A DNA stretch of 64,000 nucleotides from Eurosta solidaginis (lineage: Eukaryota; Arthropoda; Insecta; Diptera; Tephritidae), in assembly GCF_040869045.1 (NCBI RefSeq), contig NC_090319.1:384539601-384603600 (forward strand), given 5' to 3'. Below are positions 53,035 through 64,000 of this stretch, piece after piece (position 1 is the first letter of the stretch; every line of letters starts with the position of its first letter). The position numbers and the translations under genes are program-made. The notes under the pieces were generated by a model that ran no database searches, was not told the origin of the DNA, and saw only the letters and a list, made by a program, of their open reading frames with translations.

Positions 53035-53345
53035 GGAACACCGTGAATTTATTGTCAAATAGCACCCAAAGGCTTCTTCCTACAGCCGGAATTTCCTACT
53101 CTGCTGTTACTGATGAGGCCTAGTTAATATGCATGTGAAGACAGCGTTCAGTTTGTATCCCCATCAAGAGCCTTAAGTCTTCTCTCTGCAGAGTTAAGGG
53201 CAAATTTGTACGTCTGGTAGTGTTTACCATAGATTGTTTTGTCAACTCGTTGGCCTCTTCGTTACCTTCTATTCCTTTATGACCGGAAACCCAGTATAGA
53301 TACATGATCCGGCCTGAACGAAGTCTATCAAATGCCAACATAGCT
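53035..53345 (-). pseudogene. RNase H C-terminal fragment of a LINE
   Basis: On the minus strand a frame at 53120-53341 reads LAFDRLRSGRIMYLYWVSGH then KGIEGNEEANELTKQ. The G-H-x-x-I-x-G-N-E-x-A-(D/N)-E-L block is the conserved end of LINE-encoded RNase H. Here the usual Asp before E-L is Asn. Continuing toward 53035 other frames give a degraded C-R-K-K knuckle region. It resembles 45652-46390 in content (EKADEL and SVTAD-type tail) and probably belongs to the same family. Upstream domains are absent; it is dead. Confidence 0.66.
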
Positions 53346-54118
53346 CTTTATCCATTCACGGAATATTTAGTAGAAAATGAATTACAAATTTATTATCACT
53401 CCTAATATACTACTAAAGGTACTTTTCTACTACAATTTTCGCCGAAGGGGATTGAATTATACGCCGTTTTCCTTACTTCGTAAAAGCAAACCGTCCAGAT
53501 TCTTAAATTTGGGAGTGTCAAAGCTCTGCCATTATTGGAGAAAAAAACCTCTAGTAATTGAATCATAGTTTGCAGTAATAATTTGAAGCTCAAAACTGCT
53601 CGCTTGAAAAAACGACAACAAACTTAGGCGGTTATGACTTATGACCACAGATAGACATACAACATATTTTATGTACATATGTATATGAATAAAGGCTACC
53701 TATGTGCAACAAGGACAATGCATTTTATAATAGAACGGAATGAGTTGAATATTAATTTTGTATTGTGTTTTGTTACAAAATGTGTGTAATTACATTCTAG
53801 CAATCGAGAGAATTGAAATTAGAGAAAACAGTGAAGTTTTGACGAGTTTCTATTCATGATACATTATGTACATTGTCTGAAATAAATATGACCTCCCTTA
53901 ACCCTAAACTGTTTTTAAGCAGAATTTGTATTTAAGAAATGTTTTTAACATTTTGTTGTTTTTCTTTTTTGTGATGTTGACCCTCATATTCAGGTGAAGC
54001 AGGCATTCAATATTTGTAACAGAGAGAGTGGGCAAACCAATTAAATGTGGGCAAACCAATTTTCCGACAGAATGAATTCTGGCCGGTACTTACGCTAGTA
54101 AAGTATAATAAAAAAAAA
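53346..54118. other. Unassigned sequence
   Basis: No gene recognised. Frames at 53377-53593 lack motifs. Confidence 0.35.
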
Positions 54119-54429
54119 AAACAAGTAAGGACGGGACTGTCTTCGGATGTGCCGAAGACTTCATACCTTTCATGAATGGGGCTGAACAATAATCTTATCC
54201 CGTTCGTAGTCTCCAAATAATCGGATGTATAAGATAAGAAATATATAGTGAACAGATGTACATACCTAAACGATTTTTAAGATAAATATAAAATAAAAAA
54301 TGGCAAAAAAACTTATCTGAACGATCGGTTGTATGGGATATATATTATATATAGCTCCGATCGAAATGATTTTTACTGGAAATCTTCTATGATATATTAA
54401 AATATATATCACCGAGTTTCACGTTTTTA

Positions 54430-54709
54430 CATAACATAACATTTATTTAATTAATTTCATTGTACAACTAAGACTAGTCAGTCTTTTATATGTACATCAG
54501 CAATGGGATACATTCTATTATTTAGTATTTATATTTAAAAAAAAAAAACATTACTTAAAAGATAAAATAAAATATTTGATTCAAGCTTAATACTAATGCA
54601 ATGGCACTTAACAATTTAAAAGGCAGTAAGTGATATAGATAGTAAGTGAAATTTAGAAAATAGAGAGAGACAGAAAATAGAGATTAAGATACTAGCAGCT
54701 TATTTGTAT
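54430..54709 (-). other. 3' UTR and terminal short repeats of LINE-2
   Basis: In sense, after ORF2 the UTR runs to AAATAAATGTTATGTTAT. The end is therefore ATAAAT followed by about two 5-bp repeats, comparable to the ATAAA plus (TACA)n end of the LINE at 44655. Confidence 0.65.
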
Positions 54710-57514
54710 TTACGAGGCCAGCGTCATATCAAGGTCACTAAAATATTTGTATATTAGCTTTCTGAAGTTGCTTCTATTTAGTTCTGATTTTAAATTTTCT
54801 GGAATCCTGTTCCACATTTTAATTGTCCTAATGAAAAACAGCCGGCTAGATGTTAGTGTACTATATTTCGGGATTATTAAGCTGTTTAGTCTCTGAGATC
54901 TGGTTAATTTAATCTTGTCATACAGATATTTAGGGGTTTTCCATTCTAGCAACTTAAACATGAAAATACAGTTCCTGGCGGCCAAATATTGCATAATACT
55001 ACAACCCAAAATTTTGTCGTGCCATGGTGATATGTGAGCATAACGACTTATGCCATAAACATACCGTGTAACATTGTTGAAGGCTACATTTACCTTATTT
55101 GCTGATAGCGAGTCAAGTTTACTATATACTAATTCCGCGTACGTAAAATGGGGCACAATCAATTGTATCGCGAGTTTTTTACGTGTCTCTTGTGGCGTTA
55201 ACGCTGCAGACATTCTCAACCTACGCAGAATAAAATAAACATTGCTTACCAATTTGTTAACATGATCACCACAGCTAAGTTTATTATTTATTAAAAACCC
55301 AAGGTTCTTTATTTTGTGAGTGATCTCAAGGGTGGATGTACCGATTACTAAAGGCGGTATATCATCAGGGTCTATTTCGGTTTTACATATGGGTACAACA
55401 TATGATTTACTTGCATTTAAACACAAAACATTTTTTTGCGCCCAGCACAATATAGCAGACAGATCGTTATTTACTTTGTAACATAAATCTTCTACAAGAC
55501 CGATACGATTTGAAAGATATAACTGAATATCATCAGCATACGCATGCGCACTAACATGTTTACACACTGAAAATACGTCGTTAATAAACATACTAAACAA
55601 GAGCGGGCCAAGTATTGAGCCTTGCGGGACACCTGTTTTGATAGCTTTGAACTGAGATGAGGCATTACCACATATAACACGTTGAACCCTTCCCGTTAAA
55701 TAACTTAACAACAGTTTCGAAGAGCTATCAGAGAACCCGAAAAAATGCCTTAGCTTCCAGCATAACAGAGAATGGTTGACTGAGTCAAATGCCTTAGAGA
55801 AATCTAAGAGGCAAAGTATAGTTATATCTCCTTTATCAAAAGGCGTTCTTATGTCATCTACAATTTTAAGCATAGCAGTAGCACAACTGTGCCCAGGCCT
55901 AAACCCAGACTGCAATGGAGAAAGCAAATTATTCTTTTGAATATGCACCGCAATTTGGTCAGCCATCAAATTTTCACACACTTTGGAAAATGATGGCAGG
56001 ATACTAATTGGTCTATAGTCACTCGTGTTGGACGCAAGAGGTTTTTTAGGAGTCGGAAAAATAATTGCCTTTTTCCAAGCATCCGGAAAATAGCCACTTG
56101 TGAAGATATGGTTAATAATGTGAGTGAGAGCTCCTACCATATACGGAAGTAAAATTTTAACAAATTTCATGAATATACCATCATTTCCAACTGCGTAAGA
56201 CTTGATCGCCATTACAGCTTTGTACACTTCATTTTCGCTGACGCAGATGAATTCAAAGGGGTTTTGGATTAAAAGTTGTGAGGGCAACTCTGTGTCGTCA
56301 CTAATACTGACGGAGCTTACATTCTCAGTGAAATTCTCAGTGAAATAATCGTTTATAACATCAGGGTCAATTTCACATTGCACATTATTCTTTCCATGGA
56401 TGTGCAGACTTTTCAGATTGCTCCACAGCTTCTTAGATGGGAGAGACGGATTCAATTTTAGTTGACAGTACCATCTTTTTGCTTGCCTAGTAACAACTGT
56501 CGCCGAGTTGCGGGCAACTTTATACTCACACCATGATGCATTCGTCTTTAGTCTTCTCCACTTTGCATGCAACTTATTTCGTTTTTGGATTGCAGCACTA
56601 ACTCTCTTGTTAAACCATGGGCAAGATTTATTTATGACTTTAGCACTACGTAGGGGCACATGTCGATCAAAAAGGAAAGTCAATTGACTATTAAAAAACT
56701 CGAGCTTTGAGTCTACCGACTCATAATTCCAACACTGATTCCAATAAATGGCGTTACAATCAGAGAACAAAGCACTGGTATCTATAGAACGGAAATCACG
56801 GTACGAGAAAGTAACACCAGCAGCAGGACGTTCTAACACTACATCAACAGTACAGAAAAGCAAATCATGGTCCGATATGAAAAATAGTTGGTCAAATTTA
56901 AGAACTAAGGCCAGATCAGTGGTAATAAAAAAATCTAGAAGGCTTGGCCTAGCGTTATTAGCGTTTCTTGTAGGTATATTCTCATTAACAATAGTTAGTC
57001 CAGCTGCTGATATTTGATCACGCAGTTTGATACTAATCGAATCTTTGACAAGTAAGTTTACATTAAAATCACCACATATAACATACCACTCATACTCAAT
57101 AACATGAACAGATAAATCAGAAAAGTAGCCATCTAATAATAAAAATTTATTCGGGTTGTATACGCATGAAACAAGTATTTTGGTGATACCATCTGTAACT
57201 TCTGAAATAATATATTCAGTACCACAACCTTCAGATTTAACCAGAGTTTTGATTTTAAGCGATTTTCTGCAATATATAGCTACCCCACCCCCTTTTTTGT
57301 GCTTTCGATCATTTCGCACAACATTATAGTTGCTAATGCAGCAATGAAGGTCAGTGACATGTTCACCGAACCAGGTCTCAGATATACAAATAATATCTAC
57401 CAACGAATTATTAAAAATATATCTAACATAGTCCATCTTATCAGAGCACAGGCTCCGTGCATTAAAGTGAACTACGTTAAGACCATTCGATTGTTTACAC
57501 AGTATATCCAACAT
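54710..57514 (-). CDS. LINE ORF2: AP endonuclease and reverse transcriptase
   Basis: Retrotransposition enzyme. The frame is open from 57559 (949 codons counted from a GTG); the first ATG is at 57514 and coincides with an ATG in the sister element, so I take that as the start. Numbering from 57559: endonuclease motifs FNARSL (32-37), SETW (60-63), GDFN (163-166) and SDHD (229-232); RT motifs RPISILP (516-522), DFSKAFD (586-592), GVPQGS (643-648) and YADD (674-677). All key endonuclease and RT residues I can check are present. The C-terminus (MWNRIPENLKSELNRSNFRK) is complete relative to the broken copy at 41553-44141. No RNase H and no C-terminal zinc knuckle. This is the best candidate in the window for an intact mobile-element enzyme. 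Confidence 0.93.
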   Translation of the reverse strand: MLDILCKQSNGLNVVHFNARSLCSDKMDYVRYIFNNSLVDIICISETWFGEHVTDLHCCISNYNVVRNDRKHKKGGGVAIYCRKSLKIKTLVKSEGCGTEYIISEVTDGITKILVSCVYNPNKFLLLDGYFSDLSVHVIEYEWYVICGDFNVNLLVKDSISIKLRDQISAAGLTIVNENIPTRNANNARPSLLDFFITTDLALVLKFDQLFFISDHDLLFCTVDVVLERPAAGVTFSYRDFRSIDTSALFSDCNAIYWNQCWNYESVDSKLEFFNSQLTFLFDRHVPLRSAKVINKSCPWFNKRVSAAIQKRNKLHAKWRRLKTNASWCEYKVARNSATVVTRQAKRWYCQLKLNPSLPSKKLWSNLKSLHIHGKNNVQCEIDPDVINDYFTENFTENVSSVSISDDTELPSQLLIQNPFEFICVSENEVYKAVMAIKSYAVGNDGIFMKFVKILLPYMVGALTHIINHIFTSGYFPDAWKKAIIFPTPKKPLASNTSDYRPISILPSFSKVCENLMADQIAVHIQKNNLLSPLQSGFRPGHSCATAMLKIVDDIRTPFDKGDITILCLLDFSKAFDSVNHSLLCWKLRHFFGFSDSSSKLLLSYLTGRVQRVICGNASSQFKAIKTGVPQGSILGPLLFSMFINDVFSVCKHVSAHAYADDIQLYLSNRIGLVEDLCYKVNNDLSAILCWAQKNVLCLNASKSYVVPICKTEIDPDDIPPLVIGTSTLEITHKIKNLGFLINNKLSCGDHVNKLVSNVYFILRRLRMSAALTPQETRKKLAIQLIVPHFTYAELVYSKLDSLSANKVNVAFNNVTRYVYGISRYAHISPWHDKILGCSIMQYLAARNCIFMFKLLEWKTPKYLYDKIKLTRSQRLNSLIIPKYSTLTSSRLFFIRTIKMWNRIPENLKSELNRSNFRKLIYKYFSDLDMTLAS

Positions 57515-57880
57515 CACCTTGTGTTTATCATTAGAGCCGAATATTTGTTGAACAGTCACGTTAAATGATACACAACTTCAATGAAAACATTTCTAATCAG
57601 CAGTAAAACAAACATGCAAATTTGCCTAGTAATACAAGTAAGGTAAAGATACGCCAACAGAGGGCAAGTGAATAGTACAGGAAAAACAAGTGTAAGAAGA
57701 ATTGAAGAAGTAAACAGGAAAAAGAGGAAGTGTAAGCAAAAATTAGAGCAAATAAGAATACAGAAAAAAGCAACACCAGAGATTGAAAAAGCAATAAGAG
57801 ATGTGAGAGAAAAATGCTTAGTGAAACTTAAATTAAACATAACAAATAAATCACTGCATGAGAGAATCATTCTTCCTAAT
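57515..57880 (-). other. ORF1-ORF2 spacer of LINE-2
   Basis: About 320-366 nt with no LINE homology. It is crossed by a hydrophobic 121-codon frame (57556-57921) whose stop overlaps the beginning of the open ORF2 frame. The frame starts inside the end of ORF1. No counterpart was seen in the sister element, where the spacer is about 140-190 nt, so I regard it as non-coding. Confidence 0.5.
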
Positions 57881-58753
57881 CTATGATGTGCCGACAATTT
57901 CATCAATTTCTTGTTTACCATTTACACAAGTCGCCTTCTCCCCGTCTCTTTTACGTACAAACACTTGCCCGCGTATCGAGAAAGCAGCTGCCAGATGTTT
58001 TTGGCGTTTGAGCTGGGCTGCATAATGCATTAGCTCACGTTTTGCTCTCGACAAACTTTCGTGCAGGTGAATGTTCGCTGCACCTTCAACAGCAATATCA
58101 TATAAAGTAAGAGCTCTCTTATTGGCTTTGCAGTAGCTAGCTACTGACATGAAGAGTCTACTGCGAGCGTAAGACGAGTGAAGTTTCACAATGATGGGTG
58201 AGGAAGTCGACGTCGAAGTGTGTGGGGAGCTGCTGCCACGGTTTGATTTCGTATCAGGTACTCGGAAAATTTCTCTTACTGCTGACATCTCATGTTTCAC
58301 TGCTTTGCAAATATCAGAAAAGATCTCCAAGCAACTCTTATTTGAACAATTGGGTACGCCGTTAATTATAATGTCAGTAGCAGCAGCTGCGTTCTCTTGC
58401 TTTGCCAACTCATTTTTCAGCAAAACCACCTCTGCCTTAAGCGCGGCAGTTTCTTCACACGCTGCTTCTACAGCAGTCAACCTCACATCAAATAGTTTGA
58501 CAGTGGTCTTAATACTTTGCAACTCTACTGCAATGTCATTGAATCGCTGCATAAGTCGCTCTTCGCTGCTCTTTATGTTTCCACTTATATTCGCCACCAG
58601 GCTCTCCAGTTTACTCTCCATTTGTTTCATTTGTTTCAGCCATTGCGCCGTTTGTGGGCTCTCACCGTCTCTAACTTTGCCATGAAGCGGGGTATTACCC
58701 TTCGGCGGGGATAACTTTGTGCTTCTTGTCACTTTTTTATCAACCGTAGACAT
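57881..58753 (-). CDS. LINE ORF1: coiled-coil nucleic-acid-binding protein
   Basis: RNA-binding/chaperone-type ORF1 expected to package element RNA with ORF2 protein. 290 residues from a clear ATG. The N-terminus is basic and low complexity (STKLSPPKGNTPL). Residues about 37-120 form a heptad-like coiled coil (QMKQMESKLESLVANI ... LKAEVVLLKNELAKQE). From about 123 a fold begins with IIINGVP, followed by a Ser/Thr-rich linker near 190-200 (SSSPHTSTSTSSP). The C-terminus about 200-270 (IIVKLHSSYARSRL ... HESLSRAKRELM ... FSIRGQVFVRK) resembles the Baculo_FP C-terminal domain found in insect LINE ORF1s. No CCHC knuckles. The frames on the opposite strand are shadows. Domain names are from motif memory. 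Confidence 0.88.
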   Translation of the reverse strand: MSTVDKKVTRSTKLSPPKGNTPLHGKVRDGESPQTAQWLKQMKQMESKLESLVANISGNIKSSEERLMQRFNDIAVELQSIKTTVKLFDVRLTAVEAACEETAALKAEVVLLKNELAKQENAAAATDIIINGVPNCSNKSCLEIFSDICKAVKHEMSAVREIFRVPDTKSNRGSSSPHTSTSTSSPIIVKLHSSYARSRLFMSVASYCKANKRALTLYDIAVEGAANIHLHESLSRAKRELMHYAAQLKRQKHLAAAFSIRGQVFVRKRDGEKATCVNGKQEIDEIVGTS

Positions 58754-58949
58754 TAGAAAAAATTATGAAAATCAATATTTACGAGCAAAAAAGTTAACTA
58801 TAATATAATATTTCAATGCCCGAAAGACAAACAACAGATTAGCACTCAGTTTTTGGCTACTTTACGTGCATATACAAATTATAATTACAGGAAAAAGTGA
58901 CAAAACCAGCAGCACAACACAAACACGTCTACACTTGCATATTATTATA
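58754..58949 (-). other. 5' leader of LINE-2
   Basis: About 196 nt between the family-I insertion point and the ORF1 ATG. Presumably contains an internal promoter as in other non-LTR elements, but I see no clear motif. The boundary lies within an ATATATAT run, so it is uncertain by about 8 bp. Confidence 0.45.
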
Positions 58950-59601
58950 TATATTGGAAACTAAGGGAGAAATGACCAAAAATCTTTCTATCTGAACGAT
59001 CGGTTGTATGGGATATATACTATATATAGCTCCGATCAAAGTGATTTTTTCAGAAAATCTTCTATGATATATTAGAATATATATCACCGAGTTTCACGTT
59101 TATACTTTCACAATTAAGGGAGAAATGGCCAAAAATATTTCTATCTGAACGATCGGTTGTATGGGATATAACTATATATAGCTCCGATCAAAGTGATTTT
59201 TTCAGGATATCTTCTATGATATATTAGAATATATATCGTCGAGTTACACGTTTATACTTTCTAAATTGCGGCAGGAATGACCAAAATCATCTTATCTGAT
59301 CGATCGGTTGTATGGGAGATATATGTTATAGTGGTCCGATCCTACCGGATTCGACAAATGTCTAATATAATACAAAAATACATCCTTGTGACAAATTTCA
59401 TTGCGATATCTCAAAATTTGAGGGATTAGTTTGCGTTCAAACAGACAGACGGACGGACGGACAGACGGACATGGCTATATCAACCCAGTTCGTCGCGCTG
59501 ATCAATTCGGTATACATAATGGTGAGTCTATCTTCTATATTTCTCAACGTTACAAACATCGGAACAAAGTTAATATACCATTTCATGTTCATGAAAGGTT
59601 G

Positions 59602-62117
59602 AAAATGTTGGAAATTTTTGTACTGAATTTGTAAGATAGGTCTTGATTTTTGATTTACTTTTTCAGTTTGGTCGTTGAGCAAACTTCTTGGGACAGCCCT
59701 TCATTTTACACTTTAAAGGACAATATGGACAAAGGACAAGATGTTTCAATGCTGCATTGTAATGAAAGGAAGTTTTCACGACGAAAATCCTATTTTAGAA
59801 AATAGCAGCAAAATGTGTTTCTGGCAGTTTCTGATATGAATATTTTGAAATATAAAATAGTACCCAAAACATTATGTAACCGAATATCGTTATCAGTTCT
59901 TTTATCCGCTATTCTGGCCCAAGTGGTAACGCTGTCATCACCGAAAAACTCACCAGTGTCTGCAGAGAAATTTGAAAGGTAGTTTTCTTCGCTTTCACGG
60001 TTGCCACTTTGGTCCATTTGGACCAAAAATGGTCCCTTCCAACCCCATTTGGTCCGCTGGTCCCTTTTCTTCAATTTGGTCCTTTTTAGGCAGTAGCCAC
60101 GACTGGTACTTTTCTTTCTTCTTCACTCAGGTAAAAATTCACAATATTGCCCAAAAATTCGCCCACTTTCGTTAGCCCCCATATAATTTTGAATTTACTT
60201 CAATGGAAATCTCACCATAAAAAATTGCTCAGTCAATAAAATGTACCAGAACAATAACATTTCACCTAGGATGTAATTTATGCCAGGCATTAAAAAGAAA
60301 AGTATTGGCAAACAAATTGTCGTTAAGTGTTGATGAAATAACCGATTAATCAAAAAAAAAAACTCTTCTTTTATAATAATATTAGCTGTGTTTTTTTTCA
60401 CATCTATATACGTTTACGCTTAAACTTTATATGGACTGCTAAGCGACAAACTTTAAATACACCTCTGAAATTGGTACGCATAAAATTAGTACTACTAAGT
60501 TTCACGCATTATACTCAGATGTAACTGAAATATGTGTCTATGTTTCACCCTCTCCACTAATTCTATATATGCTATGCGCGTCCACTATTTATCACAACTG
60601 ATTCAGCTATATGTTATACTCAGAAATACAACAGAGGGTTGTGTCTCCGCTTTTCGGTACACCCTGTGCTGTAGCTAGTTGTTTAACCACTGTCGCTAGA
60701 TGGATCTCCTAAGCATTATCTAAGCGAGAATAGGCGTTTTTTTTTCACGCGCTAACGAAACGTATACGCGTGTAAAAAACACGGCTATTAATAACAGCTA
60801 GATATTTCGATCGGTTATACAACACTATGTAAAATATATGAAAATAAAAATTGCTTCTCGCATAGCATAGCTTATGGCGAGCATTCTGCCGTGAGCCTAA
60901 CACTTTCAAACTTTATACAAAGAAATTCCATGCATTACTTCTCATTTGGCACGTTGATATTTAAATCTTTCTCACCCAGCTGTGAGCAATGAGTTCAAGG
61001 AATTTCAGGACTATTGTGATGTTAAGCCACGCAAGGTAATCGAAAACTAAGTATCTTTGCGCAAGAAATATTTTAACTCGAAGAGAGAAGGAAGCAAATG
61101 CAAAAGAGATTTGATTTCGGAAGAAATGTTTTGTACAAAATTATTCCCGTAGGTGCTAGCAGAACCCCTGAAGCCTGGGATCAAAACTCAAACTTACTGA
61201 ATCTAGGCTCTGTTATGAAGTTTAAACGTTAAGGGAAAAAGTAAGCGTCTAAAAAATAGCACTGACAAAATTGCCTAGTTTCATTTAGGATTTACTGAGT
61301 TTTCCACATACATAGTTCGGCAACACCAGAACGCAAATTTTGAACCGTTTCAATGCTACAACCACATAATGCTAGAACCAAGAGCTTTGTGACCAAAACT
61401 AGGTTCACAACGTTTGGTTGGTGAAAGACATAGACTTATCCTATGTCAAAATATAGTACCATTTTTGGTTGTCTGTTCAGCTTTAATTAAAGGAAAGTCT
61501 TCACTATGTTTAGTAAAATTTTAAATGGAAAGATCCTAAAATTTTGTATTTTATACTAATATAATAAAACAAAAATTTGTTCCTTTTTTTCGATGAATTT
61601 TGGTTCCAAATGAAAACATGGTGTGGCAACCGTGTTCGCTTTACCGAAATTGTAGATACGAGGAGGTCAACGAATAAACGGGACGATGTGTATATGCATA
61701 TTATGCATGAAAAATTTGTACATAGGTATATTGTAATTTATTCTGTGAAAGTACATAATGTAAACAAATATGTATAGCAAGAGGAAACACCTTTTTACTA
61801 TTATCTTTACTTATTTGCGCTTACAATTCTTTATTTTTCAGTTTTGTCTTTTTCTAAACAACAGCTGTTGTGTGGTTATTTCGATGTAACCACCTACTTT
61901 TGTGGGTAAAAAATTATTCGGCTACTTTCGCGGTTAGAATACCAGAAGGGTGTAAAAGTTGCCACATGATTTCATTACCGTGGTGAAGAATGTTGTTACC
62001 ACACTAGAATCGGGGCGTAAATGAAGGGTTATGTACGTTTTGATTAAAGTCAGACCATATATATGACTTTTCAAACTATCTCGATCCGTGCGCCATTTAG
62101 CAGAATATTTCCAATTT
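59602..62117. other. Gene-free stretch
   Basis: No recognised gene. Frames such as 59790-60074, 60195-60401 and 61577-61777 show no known domain. Contains the TTTGGTCC cluster listed below. Confidence 0.4.
60007..60088 (+). repeat. TTTGGTCC-rich tandem-like cluster
   Basis: TTTGGTCC occurs four times in about 80 bp, with ATTTGGACCAAAAATGGTCC containing an inverted copy. Looks like a short degenerate tandem repeat. Confidence 0.6.
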
Positions 62118-62335
62118 ATTTAAGCCAGTGGTGGAGCACCTACCACACAGAAGGCTCTGGGTTCAAGTCCCGGCCTATGTAACATCGAAAATTTAGAACA
62201 AAGTTTCTTTAATTGGAAAGAAATTTTCAAGACGGCAGTGGTTTGCAAACTTTCTGAGTGTATTTTTGCCATGAGAAGCTCCTCAGTGAAAGTTGATCTG
62301 CAAGTGAAGTTCAGAGTCGGCATAAGGGGTAAAAC
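62118..62335 (+). repeat. Old, diverged SINE
   Basis: AGTGGTGGAGCACCTACCAC then GGGTTCAAGTCCCGG (good B box, about 62159-62173). The body has TTTCTTTAATTGGAAAGAAA, GCCATGAGAAGCTCCTCAGT and CAGAGTCGGCATAAG. Same order as 39865-40225, but the A box is damaged and the tail is missing. Confidence 0.68.
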
Positions 62336-64000
62336 TTTTAAATTTTATTCTTCTAATTAAGCCAGTGCCACACCCTTTTCCAAAAATCTTACTAAATTTT
62401 GTGCTATGGGTTGACCATCCATCCCTTACATAATTGGTATTTAGTGATTGAATATCGAATTTTTCGCCCGTTTTCAATACAAATCTATTCTGGGTGCAGA
62501 TAAGCCAGTATACCGAAATTCGTTAAGATCAATCAGTTTTTACTCAAGTTATCGTGTTAACGGAGGGAACCACGGATGGATGGGCATTTGTTTGCTGATA
62601 ATTCTGATATATATAGAAGTCTGTTTCTATCTCAATTCCTTTCTGCCATTACGTGTAACCGTTAGCCAATCACAGTTATAATAATAATACATTGTGTACA
62701 AATACAAGCTGGGCAAAAAATTAAAAAAAAAAAAATAAAATCCTGTGAGATGTGTTAAATTATTTTTAACAAAGTGACTCGAAACTTAGTTAGCTTGAGA
62801 TTTGTGCAAACATTTTGATTTGACAAATAACCATCCTGATGCATAATAAACTAGTAAATCACAATAATTGATGATGACCACGATTTGGTACTAACACAAA
62901 CTTTATATTGAATTTTATTTATCATATTTATTTATATACAAACAAATTAAACCACAGTTTATACATATTTGTTAACTTTCGGCTGGTCGCCTTCCACATC
63001 ATTTGCATGTTAGCTCATCATTTTCTTTGCACCATATTCTGTGCCATTGGTGCATAGGTACCTATACTCTCGTAATTCATTACACTGACCTGTAATTTGT
63101 AAAAAAAAAAAATTACAACCTTGTTGCTCTGCACTTCAAGTTAAATGACTGAACGCATAAAACGCTTTAATAAACGTCGACCACTTACCATGCCACTCGT
63201 CCTCGCATATGTCATCTCACACTCTTCTAATTTACTCATACGCCACGTGAACACGGCCACCTGCCCACGTTATACATACATATATTACACAAATTCAGGC
63301 ATGTACTACACATATCTATGTATATACATACTTATGCAGCTTTGTGAAGTAATGTTTGTACAAAGCATGTAACATGTAACATTCGTAAATGTACTTACAA
63401 AACATTCGTGTACGAAAGAAAAGTCCTTTGAACGATATCGATCCATTTTTTCGGAAACGACAAGGAAATGGGCATCCTTGGTACGCGCACATGAACTATA
63501 AAAGTGAATGAATGAATGTATGCAGGTTTGTACATATGTACATATGGATATGTGATTGCTTATATGTATACTTACGTCAATATATATTTTTACTGTGCTA
63601 GTATGTAACTACCGAGTTTCAATAGAAAAACATTCTTTGCATGTTCTAATTCCCTGAAGGCAATCTTTTATTTGCTCTAAAATTCTAGAATTGATTGATT
63701 AAAAGGTTAAGCTGAATATATGTATGTATATACGTATCAGTGGTGTGGTGAGGGGGGCGGTAGGGGGGCATCTTGCCCCGGACGCTACTCACAGGGGGCG
63801 CCAAATGCTCCGCAAAGCAGAACTTCCTTTAATTTGTATTTTTATTATTTAATTTGTATTTTTATTATAATTGATTTCTGGAAAAATTTCTATAGTAATG
63901 CATGCATAAACACTTGCGACAGGTTGTAGAATAATTGAAAACATACATAGTTTTTTCTCACGTTCAACGTTACGATGGGAATTATTAAAAGATGTTTTAA
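62336..64000. other. Gene-free stretch with microsatellites
   Basis: No gene recognised. TACATATG and TATGTA tracts near 63275-63330 and 63525-63580. A G-rich patch at about 63745-63800 (GGTGAGGGGGGCGGTAGGGG) is unlike the AT-rich surroundings. Confidence 0.4.

Larger units (their letters stand above)
54430..58949 (-). mobile_element. Apparently full-length non-LTR retrotransposon (LINE-2 of window)
   Basis: About 4.5 kb: a 5' leader of about 196 nt, ORF1, a spacer of about 320 nt, ORF2, a 3' UTR of about 280 nt and a short (TTATG)n end. Both ORFs are open. CR1/Jockey-superfamily-like by RT motifs and lack of RNase H. It interrupts a family-I element. Confidence 0.88.
54119..59601 (-). mobile_element. 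Mini-me/DINE-like family I, copy D, split by a LINE
   Basis: Left part 54119-54429: ACAAGTAAGGACGGGACTGT, hairpin stem with one change (GTCTTCGGA/GCCGAAGAC), one tandem unit up to GAGTTTCACGTTTTTA. Right part 58950-59601: resumes at TATTGGAAACTAAGGGAGAA, two more units, GGAC microsatellite at about 59442-59468, and end CATTTCATGTTCATGAAAGG. The uninterrupted copy B reads GTTTTTATATTGGAAATTAA at the same point, which fixes the insertion site. Confidence 0.85.

Noticed and set aside
57556..57921. Third ORF between ORF1 and ORF2 of the minus-strand LINE
   Set aside because: Hydrophobic low-complexity frame starting inside ORF1 in another phase, with no counterpart in the sister element.
58191..58685. 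164-codon plus-strand frame
   Set aside because: Antisense shadow of the LINE ORF1.

Overview
The window looks like intergenic or intronic DNA of a higher fly, most likely a true fruit fly (Tephritidae). That assignment is an inference from the repeat content: AT-rich sequence, several mini-me/DINE-type elements with GTCY microsatellites, a tRNA-derived SINE family, Loa- and RTE-like LINE fragments and a gypsy-type LTR. I found no exon of a host protein gene and no convincing functional tRNA or rRNA gene. All open frames longer than about 200 codons with recognisable homology belong to non-LTR retrotransposons; most shorter frames are by-products of repeats.

Layout. 1-5.6 kb: two family-I mini-me/DINE-like elements in opposite orientation, the second inserted into an array with an 11-bp period. 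6-10.8 kb: a hairpin MITE, arrays of a second 11-bp-period family, a 415-bp repeat and a GATTTT-type hexamer array. 12-15.5 kb: a solo-LTR-like sequence, a decayed Loa-type LINE 3' end and a family-II mini-me/DINE element. 16.7-24.6 kb: a second GTTATCG 11-bp array, a hairpin, two more family-II elements and RTE-like scraps. 27-35 kb: another 11-bp array, low-complexity tracts, a complex nested fold-back and a perfect 130-bp-period tandem array. 37.1-39.2 kb: a TIR element with an apparent TA target duplication that contains a SINE and an 827-bp palindrome. 39.9-44.7 kb: a SINE, then a 5'-truncated, lightly broken LINE. 45.4-53.3 kb: SINE pieces, two RNase H relics, two 11-bp arrays, a second copy of the 415-bp repeat and a family-II element with 130-bp units. 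54.1-59.6 kb: a family-I element split by an apparently full-length LINE with both ORFs open. 59.6-64 kb: mostly unassigned AT-rich DNA, short repeats and an old SINE.

The two LINEs (40.8-44.7 kb on +, 54.4-58.9 kb on -) are relatives: ORF1 carries a coiled coil and a Baculo_FP-like C-terminal domain, and ORF2 an AP endonuclease plus a YADD reverse transcriptase without RNase H. Their RT motifs fall at the same residue numbers. They end in different short tandem tails.

The least explained structures are the two unrelated families of degenerate arrays that both keep an 11-bp period, close to the DNA helical repeat, and the nested palindromes. Coordinates of repeat edges are by eye and may be off by several bases.
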